Shown one piece after another: positions 45,965 through 54,009 of a stretch of DNA of 64,000 nt (position 1 is the first letter of the stretch; the number at the start of each line of letters is the position of its first letter). The stretch is taken from positions 62,001-126,000 of the forward strand of contig NZ_JAAAUC010000008.1 of assembly GCF_009908165.1 (NCBI RefSeq), given 5' to 3'. The position numbers and the translations under genes were made by a program. This DNA comes from Frigidibacter albus (GTDB lineage: Bacteria > Pseudomonadota > Alphaproteobacteria > Rhodobacterales > Rhodobacteraceae). The notes below the pieces were generated by a model. That model did not search any database, had not been told where the DNA came from, and saw only the letters and a program-made list of their open reading frames with translations.

Positions 45965-46726
45965 ATGGGTGAGTATGGTGGTGCGGGGCTGTTCCCGCAG
46001 GTGCAACGGATTGCGCATCGCCTGGGGCTGGCGCTGGTGGCCGCGCTGGCGCTGATAGCGGTGGGCTCGGCCTTGCTGGCGCTGGCGGGTGTGCTGCCTT
46101 GGATCGGGCTGGAGGCCAGCTGGAATGGCGCGCCCTTGCCCGATGCGGGGATGTGGGTACAGACCCTGCTGGCCGTGCTCGCCCTCGCGCTGCTGTTCTA
46201 CCTGCCCGCCCATGGCCGCGTGGCGCGGCTGGAGCGCAGCCATCGCAGCTTTCGCATCGACCTTGCCGATGTCGCCCGCGCCTATCACGCCGCCCATGCC
46301 GCCGACCGTGCCGGCACCTTCGCCCTGTCGGCCGAATACGACGCGATGCGCGAGAGGATCGAGCATCTGCGCCGCCATCCCGATCTGGGGCATCTGGAGC
46401 CGGAGCTGCTGGACCTTGCCGCGCAGATGAGCCATGCCAGCCGCGATCTGGCGCGGGTCTATTCCGACGAGAAGGTCGCCCGCGCCAAGACGTTCCTGCA
46501 GCAGCGCCAGCAGGAGACCGAGGCGTTCCGCGAGCGTATGGCCGCCGCCCGCCAGACCTGCGACGCGCTGAAGACCTGGCTGCAGGACGTGGAGGCGGAT
46601 GAACGTCACGCGGCCGAACAATTCCGGCGGCTGGAGGCGGATCTGCGGGAAATCCTGCCCGCGCTCGGCTATGATGTCGAAGACACGCGCGAGGCCAATG
46701 TGCTGCCGCTGCGCCCGCAGAAATAG
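45965..46726 (+). CDS. Membrane protein with C-terminal coiled coil, function unknown
   Basis: A 253-residue protein with two N-terminal membrane helices (about residues 19-45 and 64-82), then a long helical domain with the striking stretch YDAMRERIEHLRRHPDLG and VYSDEKVARAKTFLQQRQQE, predicted as coiled coil over residues 120-235. Homologues in Rhodobacteraceae have been annotated loosely as DNA repair proteins, without domain support that I can see. It lies between mlaF and a PqiA-like gene (6-base gap to the latter), which suggests an envelope role. Confidence 0.75.
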   Translation: MGEYGGAGLFPQVQRIAHRLGLALVAALALIAVGSALLALAGVLPWIGLEASWNGAPLPDAGMWVQTLLAVLALALLFYLPAHGRVARLERSHRSFRIDLADVARAYHAAHAADRAGTFALSAEYDAMRERIEHLRRHPDLGHLEPELLDLAAQMSHASRDLARVYSDEKVARAKTFLQQRQQETEAFRERMAAARQTCDALKTWLQDVEADERHAAEQFRRLEADLREILPALGYDVEDTREANVLPLRPQK

Positions 46727-46732
46727 GCCCCG

Positions 46733-47173
46733 ATGCCCCGCATTACCCCGATTGTCGCCGTCAACCTCGCGCTGTTGGTGCTGTTCCCGCTGTCCTGGGC
46801 GGCGCCCCTGCTGCGCGCCGGACTGCTGCCGTTCTTCGACCTGCCGGCAATCTCGGTGCTGACCGGGCTGGGGGCGATCTGGGAGAAGGATGCGGCCTTG
46901 GCGGTGCTGGTCGCCTTCCTCGCGCTGGTCGCGCCCTATGCCAAGACCGTGTTGCTGGCGCTGATCCACTTCGGCCGGCTCTCCCCCCGGCTCCTGCCGC
47001 TGCTGCAGATCCTCGGCAAGCTGGCGATGGCCGATGTGTTCCTGATTGCGCTCTACATCGTGCTGGCCAAGGGCGTCGGCATGGGGCGGGTGGAAACGGC
47101 CTGGGGCCTCTATCTGTTCACCGGCTGCATCCTTGCCTCGCTGGCGGTGTCGCTGGCCAGCAAGCGGCGCTGA
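46733..47173 (+). CDS. PqiA-like membrane protein (single domain)
   Basis: A 146-residue protein with four helices that matches one paraquat-inducible-protein-A domain (LPLLQILGKLAMADVFLIALYIV is the typical segment). E. coli PqiA has two such domains plus zinc ribbons; here there is a single domain and no CxxC motifs. PqiA proteins are the membrane partners of MCE lipid-transfer proteins, so the closeness to mlaE and mlaF fits envelope lipid transport. It is probably co-transcribed with the coiled-coil gene. Confidence 0.85.
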   Translation: MPRITPIVAVNLALLVLFPLSWAAPLLRAGLLPFFDLPAISVLTGLGAIWEKDAALAVLVAFLALVAPYAKTVLLALIHFGRLSPRLLPLLQILGKLAMADVFLIALYIVLAKGVGMGRVETAWGLYLFTGCILASLAVSLASKRR

Positions 47174-47191
47174 CGCGGCGGCATTTGCATC

Positions 47192-47220
47192 TTGCCCGGT
47201 GACGGATTTGAACGTAATTT
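47192..47220 (+). promoter_or_regulatory. Promoter before the PqqD/M50-like/HlyD fusion gene
   Basis: TTGCCC and TAATTT with a 17-base spacer lie in an unusually A/T-rich patch, giving a leader of about 135 bases before the ATG at 47364. Confidence 0.45.
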
Positions 47221-47363
47221 CAGGGATATATTGTTGCACGCATTTCCGGCCCTGCGGGTCCGAAACCCCTGATTGACCGCGGACATTGCCGCGACGGGTC
47301 GGATACGACAGACCGGGCAGCCCGTGCGAGCCTCGCGCAGCCCGCGCGCCGTTGGAGCCCGTG

Positions 47364-50300
47364 ATGCCCGAAGCCAATGACCCCTTCGACCAGATGGCCG
47401 CCCGTCAGGCAGAGGTGCAGCCGAAGCTGCGCGCCGATCTGACGGTGGTGTATGAGAACCAGGGCGGCGGGGCGGCGAAGATCCGGCTGGTGGACCCCGG
47501 CAGCGGCAAGCAGTTCAGCTTCAGCGCAGAGGAACATGCGCTGACCGGCGCCGCCACGGGGCGCGCCTCGCTGCGCGAGATCCATGCGGCCCATGCCAGG
47601 CGCTTCCCCGAGGGCATGGGCGCGCGCGAGGTGGTGGAGTTCTTCCGGCGGCTGCAGATCCTTGGCCTGCTTGTGCCCGAGGCCGAGGCACCCCCCCCCG
47701 CCCCGGCTCCTGGCGCGCGGCGCCGCGGGATGATGGGACGGACCGGCAAGCCCGCGACCACGCCGGGGCCCGAGACGGGCACCGATGCCCGAGGCGAGCA
47801 GGCGCAAGATGCCTTCATTCTGGGCGAGGCTCCCATGAGCAGCCCCGCCGAGCGCAAGGCCAAGGGCGCCGAGAAGGCCGCCGCCCGCCGTGCCGCCGCC
47901 TCGGAAGTGCGCAGCCGCCGCACGGCGCCCCCGGCGGCAGAGCCCTCGCCTGAACCGGTGGCAGAGGCCGCGCCGGTGCCCACCCTCGCCGACCCGGGGA
48001 CAACCGCGCCAGAGACAGTGCAGGACGCCGCGCCCGCACCCGGCATCGCGGCGCCGGCCCCCGCCCCGGCGGCTGGCGCTCCCGGCGCCCTTGCCCGCGG
48101 CTTTGCCCGGCGCCGCGCGGCGCAGGCCCGCGGCGCGGCAGAGGCGTCGCCGGAGGCGCCAAAGGCGGACGAACCAGTGACCGCCGATCCCGCAGCACCT
48201 GAAACGGCGGTGCCGCGGCTCGCTGCCCCCGGCTCGACGGCGCTGGTGCCGGTCAGTCCCGCGCCGCCCCCCGCCCCCGTCCCCAGTTCTGACCGTGGCG
48301 ACCCCTTCGATGATGAGGATTTCGGCCTTGGCGATGGCTTCTACGGCGCCGGCGGCGGCCTCGGCGGCGGGCGCCTTGGCGGCCGTGCGGGCGGACTTGG
48401 CGGCGCAATGGGCGCCGGCGGCATGGCGGGCGGCTTTGGCGGCGGCGGGTTTGGCGGTGGCTTTGGCGGTGGTCTTGCCGGCGGCATGGCGGGCGCAGGC
48501 GGTATGGGCGGCGGGGGGGAGCGGCTGCTGGCTGCGCTGGCCGCCCGCCAGCAGCAGATGGCGGGCGGCGCGGCCCCCGCTGCCGCGCGTGGCCCCCAAG
48601 GCGCAGCCAGCCTGACGCTGTTCAATCCGACCCAGCTTCTCAAGCTGCTGTATATCCTGGGATATCCCTTCCAGATCCTGCACCCGCTGGTGATCCCGGT
48701 GGTGCTGATGGCCGGGCTGACCATGCTGCAGAACTGGCCGGCACTGGCGCTGGATCTGAAGGTGATCCTGTCCAGCTACGCGACGCTGACCATGGTGCTG
48801 ATCGGGCTCTTCACCGTCAACCTCGCCTCCCGGCTTGCGCAAGGCGTGGCCATCGTCGGGCATGGCGGCAAGGTCCCGGGCCTCGGGCTGATGCTGGTCT
48901 TCGGCTTCCTGCCGCGGTTCTTCGTCGATCTGTCCGGCGTCCCCGCGCTCGACCGGCGCGGCCAGCTTTGGGCGCATGGCGCGCCGCTGCTGGCGCGGCT
49001 GTGGATGTTCGCGGGCGGCGTGCTGATCTGGGCGATCACCCGCGACAGCGGCAGCTGGCTGGCGCAGATGGCTCTGATCGTCGGGCAGTTCGGGTTGGGG
49101 ATGTTTCTCGTCACCGCACTGCCGCTGGTGCCGGCCGACGGGATGCGCTGGATTTCCACCTATCTGAACGAGCCGAAGCTGGTGCCCAAGGCCTGGGCGG
49201 CACTGCGCCATGTGGCGACCGGCCGGCCGCTGCCGCCGATGATCGCGCGGTCGGACCTCTGGCCGCTGGCGCTGTTCGGGATCGGCACGGTGCTGACCTC
49301 GGTCGCCGCGGCGCTTGGGATCGCAATTCTCGGCGCGCTGACGCTGGAGACGGAACTGGGCGGGCTGGGGGTGATCGTGTTCCTCGGCCTCGTCGCCTCG
49401 TTCCTGCTGTGGCTGGTGGCGATGCGCGCCAGCATCGGGCGCCGCGCCGCCCAGATGCGCGGCGGCGCGGACCAGTCGGAGCTTGCGCGCCTGCTGATGG
49501 CCGGGCGCAGCCCCAAGGCGCAGGCCGCGACCCAGGCGGAACCTGCGCTGTCGGGCAGCGCCAAGGTGGTGTGGTCTGTGATCGGCATCGCGTTGCTGAG
49601 CGTCGCCTTCCTGCCCTACAACTACGAGGCGGGCGGCCTTGTGCAGATCCTGCCGGTGGCGCGCGGCCAGGCCGCGGCGCGCACCGAGGGCGAGATCATC
49701 GAGATCTATGTGGCCGAGGGTACTACCGTCACCCGCGGGCAGGTGGTGGCGCAGATGTCCAGCTGGAACCAGGCCAGCGACGTGGCGGTGACCGAGGCCA
49801 TGCTGGCCGGCGCGGTGGCCAGCCTTGCGCGGCTGGAAGCCGGCGCCAAGCCCGAAGAGATCGACGTGGCGCGCAGCATGGTCGAAAGTGCCGAGGCCAG
49901 CCTGTTCTTCTCGCGCACCGAGGCGGAACGGGCGCGTGAACTGGTCGGCACCGGCGCCGTCAGCCAGGCGCAGTTCGAAAAGGCGCAGGCGGCCTATGAT
50001 GCCGATCTGGCCGGGCTCGAGGTGGCGCGGGCGCAGCTGGTGCTGGTGGAAAGCGGCGCCACGACCGAGGAGATCGCCATCGCCCGCGCCGATGTGGACC
50101 GCCTGACGCTGGAGCTGCAATTCCGCCGCGACGAGTTGGAGCGCACGCGCATCACCGCGCCGATGGACGGGCGGGTGGTGACGCCGGATCTTGAACTGCG
50201 CAACGGCAGCTTCCTGCGCGTGGGCGAAACGCTGCTGGAGATCGAGAATGCCGATGTGGTGCGCGCCGCCATTGCCGTGCCCGAATCCGACATCGCCCTG

Positions 50301-50573
50301 ATCGAGCCGGGACGCGAGGTGCGGCTGAAGGCCTGGGGCGCCAGCGACGACGAGATCCCGGGGGTGGTGGAAAGCATCGCCCAGGCCGCCGAGCAGGAGG
50401 GCTATGGCAGCACCGTGCGTGTCGACGCCGCCTTCCCCAACCCGGACGGGATGCTGCGGTCGGGCATGACCGGCTATGCCAAGATCGAGGGCGCCGAGAT
50501 GCGCACCTGGGAGGCCTACCTGCGCCGGATCGTGCGGTTCTTCCAGATCGAGGTGTGGTCGTGGATCCCGTGA
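47364..50573 (+). CDS. PqqD-like / M50-like (inactive) / HlyD fusion membrane protein
   Basis: A 1069-residue protein in four parts: a PqqD-like winged-helix domain (residues about 20-110); a Pro/Ala-rich linker followed by a very Gly-rich stretch (about 315-390); a multi-helix membrane region (about 425-735) resembling M50 peptidases of the YydH type; and a HlyD-type periplasmic adaptor (740-1069: EGEIIEIYVAEGTTVTRGQVVAQ, a coiled coil, then LERTRITAPMDGRVV). The M50 zinc motif HExGH is replaced by SRLAQGV near residue 489, although the second motif survives as LPLVPADGM, so it is probably not a peptidase. Start ATG 47364 has GGAG upstream. Likely role: export or handling of a peptide or other secreted product. 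Confidence 0.8.
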   Translation: MPEANDPFDQMAARQAEVQPKLRADLTVVYENQGGGAAKIRLVDPGSGKQFSFSAEEHALTGAATGRASLREIHAAHARRFPEGMGAREVVEFFRRLQILGLLVPEAEAPPPAPAPGARRRGMMGRTGKPATTPGPETGTDARGEQAQDAFILGEAPMSSPAERKAKGAEKAAARRAAASEVRSRRTAPPAAEPSPEPVAEAAPVPTLADPGTTAPETVQDAAPAPGIAAPAPAPAAGAPGALARGFARRRAAQARGAAEASPEAPKADEPVTADPAAPETAVPRLAAPGSTALVPVSPAPPPAPVPSSDRGDPFDDEDFGLGDGFYGAGGGLGGGRLGGRAGGLGGAMGAGGMAGGFGGGGFGGGFGGGLAGGMAGAGGMGGGGERLLAALAARQQQMAGGAAPAAARGPQGAASLTLFNPTQLLKLLYILGYPFQILHPLVIPVVLMAGLTMLQNWPALALDLKVILSSYATLTMVLIGLFTVNLASRLAQGVAIVGHGGKVPGLGLMLVFGFLPRFFVDLSGVPALDRRGQLWAHGAPLLARLWMFAGGVLIWAITRDSGSWLAQMALIVGQFGLGMFLVTALPLVPADGMRWISTYLNEPKLVPKAWAALRHVATGRPLPPMIARSDLWPLALFGIGTVLTSVAAALGIAILGALTLETELGGLGVIVFLGLVASFLLWLVAMRASIGRRAAQMRGGADQSELARLLMAGRSPKAQAATQAEPALSGSAKVVWSVIGIALLSVAFLPYNYEAGGLVQILPVARGQAAARTEGEIIEIYVAEGTTVTRGQVVAQMSSWNQASDVAVTEAMLAGAVASLARLEAGAKPEEIDVARSMVESAEASLFFSRTEAERARELVGTGAVSQAQFEKAQAAYDADLAGLEVARAQLVLVESGATTEEIAIARADVDRLTLELQFRRDELERTRITAPMDGRVVTPDLELRNGSFLRVGETLLEIENADVVRAAIAVPESDIALIEPGREVRLKAWGASDDEIPGVVESIAQAAEQEGYGSTVRVDAAFPNPDGMLRSGMTGYAKIEGAEMRTWEAYLRRIVRFFQIEVWSWIP

Positions 50574-50681
50574 AGGACAGGCTCGGATCACGATAGGGAA
50601 TCGGCCAAGGGTGCCGCATTGCGAGCCCGCGGGCGGCAGCGCAGCTGATGTGCCGGCGCGTCCGTCACGGGCCGCGCACGC

Positions 50682-51749
50682 TCAATCGCGGAAGCGATTC
50701 TCGTAGCTTTGATAGAAGACGCTCGGCGGCACCCCGAAGGCCTGGCCAAAGGCCTGATCCCAGGTCAACCCCTCGCCGAGGCTTTCGTAGAACTGGCCGA
50801 ACGGCAGATATCCGTGCTCGATCACCAGGTCCGATGCCCCGATCGCCCCTGCACGGTAGACGGTGGTCTGATCCCGGGCGAGCGCAGGCCGGTCCTCGAG
50901 CCCCGACAGCTCCGGGAGGGCCGCCCCTTCGAACCGGCTTTCCATGATGTCGCGATACTCGGCTTCGGTCGCGTCGGTGGCGACCGTGTTGGCGAAGACC
51001 TGCGCGAGACCCTCCTGAAGCCAGACCGGCCCCTCGTCCCGCAAGGCTTCACTGGTCGACGCGCCCGGTTCCACGGTGCCGCTCACCTGATACTGGATGA
51101 GATGGAGGATTTCATGCGCAAGGAAGAACTCCAGCCAGTCGTATTCGATCCCCGATGCAAGCCGCGCCTCCGGATTGACGCAAACCCAGACGATGCCCGG
51201 AGCTGCTCCGCCGCTGACATTGCGGAAGGATGCGCAATCCTCCTGCAAGTCCTGATCGAGATTGAGAATGCGATAGTCGATCTGCTCGGAGATCATCCTG
51301 CGCAGGCTTTGGGCCGAAGTTCCGACAATCACCTTGTCCGTGCCCGCCAGTTCCAGACCGAGGCGTGAGGCGGCCTCGGCGTGGATCTTGGGGGACCGCG
51401 ATTTGATGATGGCAAGCACCGCGGGCGAAATCCCGGGTTCCGCAACAACGTCCAGCGTTGCGGTGCGCGATGGCCAGAACGCCTTCAGCTCTGGCCGCGC
51501 AAGGCCGATCTGTCGGCAGATGGCGACTGCGGTACCTTTCGTGAAGGCCTTTCCGGTCGGAAACCCGGTCTCGGCCGAGAACGCGGCCAGTGCAACGCGG
51601 GTGCGGCTGCCGATCTGCCCGTCTGCCACCCCCGCGTCGAACCCGGATGCATTGAGTTGGTCCTGCACGCAGCGCACCCCCGCGGCCGGCGTGGCCAGGG
51701 CGGAGCCTGCGAGCAGGACATAGGCAATCGTGGCACGGAGGAGGGACAT
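50682..51749 (-). CDS. Secreted HExxH metallopeptidase-like protein
   Basis: A 355-residue protein with a signal peptide (SLLRATIAYVLLAGSALA), a peptidoglycan-binding-like N-terminal domain (VQDQLNASGFDAGVADGQIGSRTRVALAAF) and a C-terminal gluzincin-type domain: HEILHLIQ as the zinc motif near residue 215 and QEGLAQVF some 40 residues later with the third ligand Glu. Six cysteines are present. The start follows AAGGA. The family is not one I can name. It converges on the PqqD/M50-like/HlyD gene, so an active secreted protease lies next to an inactive membrane one. Confidence 0.75.
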   Translation of the reverse strand: MSLLRATIAYVLLAGSALATPAAGVRCVQDQLNASGFDAGVADGQIGSRTRVALAAFSAETGFPTGKAFTKGTAVAICRQIGLARPELKAFWPSRTATLDVVAEPGISPAVLAIIKSRSPKIHAEAASRLGLELAGTDKVIVGTSAQSLRRMISEQIDYRILNLDQDLQEDCASFRNVSGGAAPGIVWVCVNPEARLASGIEYDWLEFFLAHEILHLIQYQVSGTVEPGASTSEALRDEGPVWLQEGLAQVFANTVATDATEAEYRDIMESRFEGAALPELSGLEDRPALARDQTTVYRAGAIGASDLVIEHGYLPFGQFYESLGEGLTWDQAFGQAFGVPPSVFYQSYENRFRD

Positions 51750-51843
51750 GGGTCAGGTCCTTGATGTTCCTGATATCTGAACCACGTTTCGCGCCCCCGG
51801 TCGAGAGCGGGACAGGGTGATCTGCGGAACCCGCCCCTCCCCC

Positions 51844-52131
51844 TCACCCCGCGACGAGTTCGGCCTTCAGGAACTCCACCACCTGCGTCACCGAGACGTC
51901 GTCGACATAGGCGCCGTCTTCGATGAACAGTTTTTCAAACGGCAGGCCCTTCTTGCCAAGCGCCTGTTCCAGCGCCACGGCGAATTGCACCACGTCGATG
52001 GATTCGAACGCCAGATCGCCGATCAGTGTGGTGGTGGCGGTGATGCCGCCTTCCAGATCCATGTCCCAGTCGCGCACCGTGTCTTCCAGCACGGTGATCA
52101 CGGTCGTCTGCAGTGCCAGTGTATCGGTCAT
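51844..52131 (-). CDS. Acyl carrier protein
   Basis: A 95-residue acidic helical protein with an acyl-carrier phosphopantetheine site: GDLAFESIDVVQFAV, in which the usual D-S-L reads E-S-I and the following V-E reads V-Q; the serine is kept. It differs from the fatty-acid AcpP, so it is a specialised carrier. It is the last gene of the long leftward run. I chose the ATG at 52131 because AAGGGACAGGACA-like purine bases precede it and the helix begins at once. It would carry an acyl or polyketide intermediate for the neighbouring enzymes. Confidence 0.88.
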   Translation of the reverse strand: MTDTLALQTTVITVLEDTVRDWDMDLEGGITATTTLIGDLAFESIDVVQFAVALEQALGKKGLPFEKLFIEDGAYVDDVSVTQVVEFLKAELVAG

Positions 52132-52174
52132 TGTCCTGTCCCTTCGTGGTTGTTCGGTTTTGGGTGGCGCCAAG

Positions 52175-53062
52175 TCAGCGGCGCACGGCGGTGATTTCCA
52201 GCCAGTTGCGCGGCACTTCGGTGATGCCGAGGTTCTCAAACGCGCGCACCGCGCCCTCCTGCAGGCATTCGCTGGCGATATCGACGGGGTAGCCGCTCAT
52301 CAGCACCTCGGCGAGCCCGCCATAGGCGCCGACCAGTTGCAGCCCCTTTTGCGAGATCGGCACCGGGCGGTGGCCGGCGCTGAGCGTGTCGATCCCGGCC
52401 TCGGCCAGCGCGGCGCTCCAGCCCTCGGCGGACAGCCAGTCCTTCTGGAAGGCGCGGCCATGGGTGCCACGCTTGCGTGGGATGCCGGGCTCGCCGCGGG
52501 CGGCGCGTTCGGCGTTCATGCGGTTGAGGACCAGCACCGCCTCTTTCATCCATTCCGAGAACACCGCCTCGGATCCCGGCACGAAGGTGCCGACATAGAA
52601 CACGCTGTTGAACACGAAGCGCCCGCCGGGGCGCAGCACCCGCGCCACCTCACGCAAAAACGCCGCACGGTCGGGCATCAGGTGGATCGAATTGCCCTGC
52701 ACGATCAGGTCGATCTCGCCGTCGTCAAAGGGCAGCTCCATCGCGCTGGCGGCGCGCAGATGCACGGCGCCGGTGCCAGCCGCCCGCAGGGCGTCTAGGC
52801 TGTCGACCACGCGCACGCCCTGACCTTCGAAGGTGCGGGTGGCGATGCCGATCTGCACCGGGTCGAGGTCGATGGCGCAGACGGTCAGCCCCGGCGCGCG
52901 GCGGATCAGCAGCTGCGACAGCAGGCCGGTGCCGCAGGCCAGATCGGCAACGCGGGCCACGCCCTCCAGCGCGATGCCGTCGATCAGCGCCTCGTTCGCG
53001 GCAATGTAGCCCGGGTCCTGCGAATAGGGCTCGTAGGTGGTATCGACCAGTTCAAATGACAT
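52175..53062 (-). CDS. SAM-dependent methyltransferase
   Basis: A 295-residue class I methyltransferase: motif I VADLACGTGLLSQLL, the acidic CAIDLDP after strand 2, motif IV-like DLIVQGNSIHLM and VARVLRPGGRFVFNSV. The C-terminal 120 residues form a substrate domain with GTHGRAFQKDWLS. The ATG at 53062 lies nine bases after AAGGAG; the gene overlaps the upstream hydrolase by 11 bases. The ubiE/type-11 likeness suggests C- or O-methylation of a small molecule, possibly one bound to the neighbouring carrier protein. Confidence 0.92.
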   Translation of the reverse strand: MSFELVDTTYEPYSQDPGYIAANEALIDGIALEGVARVADLACGTGLLSQLLIRRAPGLTVCAIDLDPVQIGIATRTFEGQGVRVVDSLDALRAAGTGAVHLRAASAMELPFDDGEIDLIVQGNSIHLMPDRAAFLREVARVLRPGGRFVFNSVFYVGTFVPGSEAVFSEWMKEAVLVLNRMNAERAARGEPGIPRKRGTHGRAFQKDWLSAEGWSAALAEAGIDTLSAGHRPVPISQKGLQLVGAYGGLAEVLMSGYPVDIASECLQEGAVRAFENLGITEVPRNWLEITAVRR

Positions 53063-54005
53063 CTTGGGAAACTCCTTCCAGGCCGGCACTCCCCGGCCGG
53101 TCCTTTTGCGAAAACCAGATCAAGAATCGTGCCGCCATCTGTTCGAGGCTGCCCGCCAGCCCGGCCCCGGGGGCGCGGGAGGGCCAGCCATGGCCGCTGC
53201 CCTGCAAGATCACGCGCCACAGGTCCGCGCCGCCTGCGCCGCCGGTCCAGGCATGGATCTCGGCGCGCTGGCCCGAGATGCGGGCCTGCCGGTGGCGCGG
53301 CGGCCCGGCGCAGCAGTTGCGGGCGCGCCAGAAGGCCACCGTCTCCTCGGCCCCCAGCACCCGGCCGCGCTGGCCAAGCCCGACACCGCCGCGCGGGGCG
53401 ACATGGCCACCAGCCGCGGGCAGCAGCGGATCCTCGGTCCATTGCACCAGCATCAACGGCACCGGCGGGCCAACAGGTGCGCGCAGCGCCAGATCGGCGG
53501 GCATGGCGACGGACACGGCGACCACGGCGGCAGGGGGCACCCCTAGCTCGCAGGCAAGGCGCAGCGCGAACATGCCGCCATTGGAGGCACCCGCAAGGCA
53601 AAGCGGCGCGGGCGCCCCTTCGGCCAGTGCCTGCACCAGCGCCAGATCGGCTTGCCAGCCGGGTTCGATCCCCGGGCGGCCATCGGCCCAATGCCCCTCG
53701 GCCTGCGGATAGACCACGCTGCCGGCATGCCCCTGCAGCGCCTCGTGCAGGCGGGCGCGGGCGGCAAAGCGACGGGCATCGCCGCCGCCGCCGTGGAAGG
53801 CCAGCACCCGCAGGCCCGCCGCACCGATACCGGGCGCGACATGCGCCAGCCGCAGCCCCTGCGGCGTGGGCACCGACAGAGGGCGCAGCACCTGCGGCAG
53901 CAGCGGGACTGGTCCGGGCGCCGCGCGCTCCTCGACCGGTTCCGCAGCGGGTCGCGCGGCGGCCATGCGGAACGGCGACGGTGCGCGGGGCGTCGGCCGG
54001 GTCAT
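53052..54005 (-). CDS. Polyhydroxybutyrate-depolymerase-like alpha/beta hydrolase
   Basis: A 317-residue protein of the LpqC/PHB-depolymerase-like esterase type: RVLAFHGGGGDARRFA (oxyanion region), nucleophile elbow LAGASNGGMFALRLACE, aspartate in VQWTEDPLLP and histidine in GSGHGWPS. It has no clear signal peptide but a Pro/Ala-rich N-terminal tail. Overlap with the methyltransferase start and a 4-base gap from the propeller-like gene place it firmly in the operon. It is related to the secreted enzyme at 61370. It could release a product from a carrier by hydrolysis. Confidence 0.85.
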   Translation of the reverse strand: MTRPTPRAPSPFRMAAARPAAEPVEERAAPGPVPLLPQVLRPLSVPTPQGLRLAHVAPGIGAAGLRVLAFHGGGGDARRFAARARLHEALQGHAGSVVYPQAEGHWADGRPGIEPGWQADLALVQALAEGAPAPLCLAGASNGGMFALRLACELGVPPAAVVAVSVAMPADLALRAPVGPPVPLMLVQWTEDPLLPAAGGHVAPRGGVGLGQRGRVLGAEETVAFWRARNCCAGPPRHRQARISGQRAEIHAWTGGAGGADLWRVILQGSGHGWPSRAPGAGLAGSLEQMAARFLIWFSQKDRPGSAGLEGVSQDVI

Positions 54006-54009
54006 CGCG

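Noticed and set aside
47220-50591. A 1123-residue minus-strand open frame opposite the PqqD/M50-like/HlyD gene
   Set aside because: It is low-complexity His/Gln/Arg sequence, an antisense shadow of a GC-rich gene.
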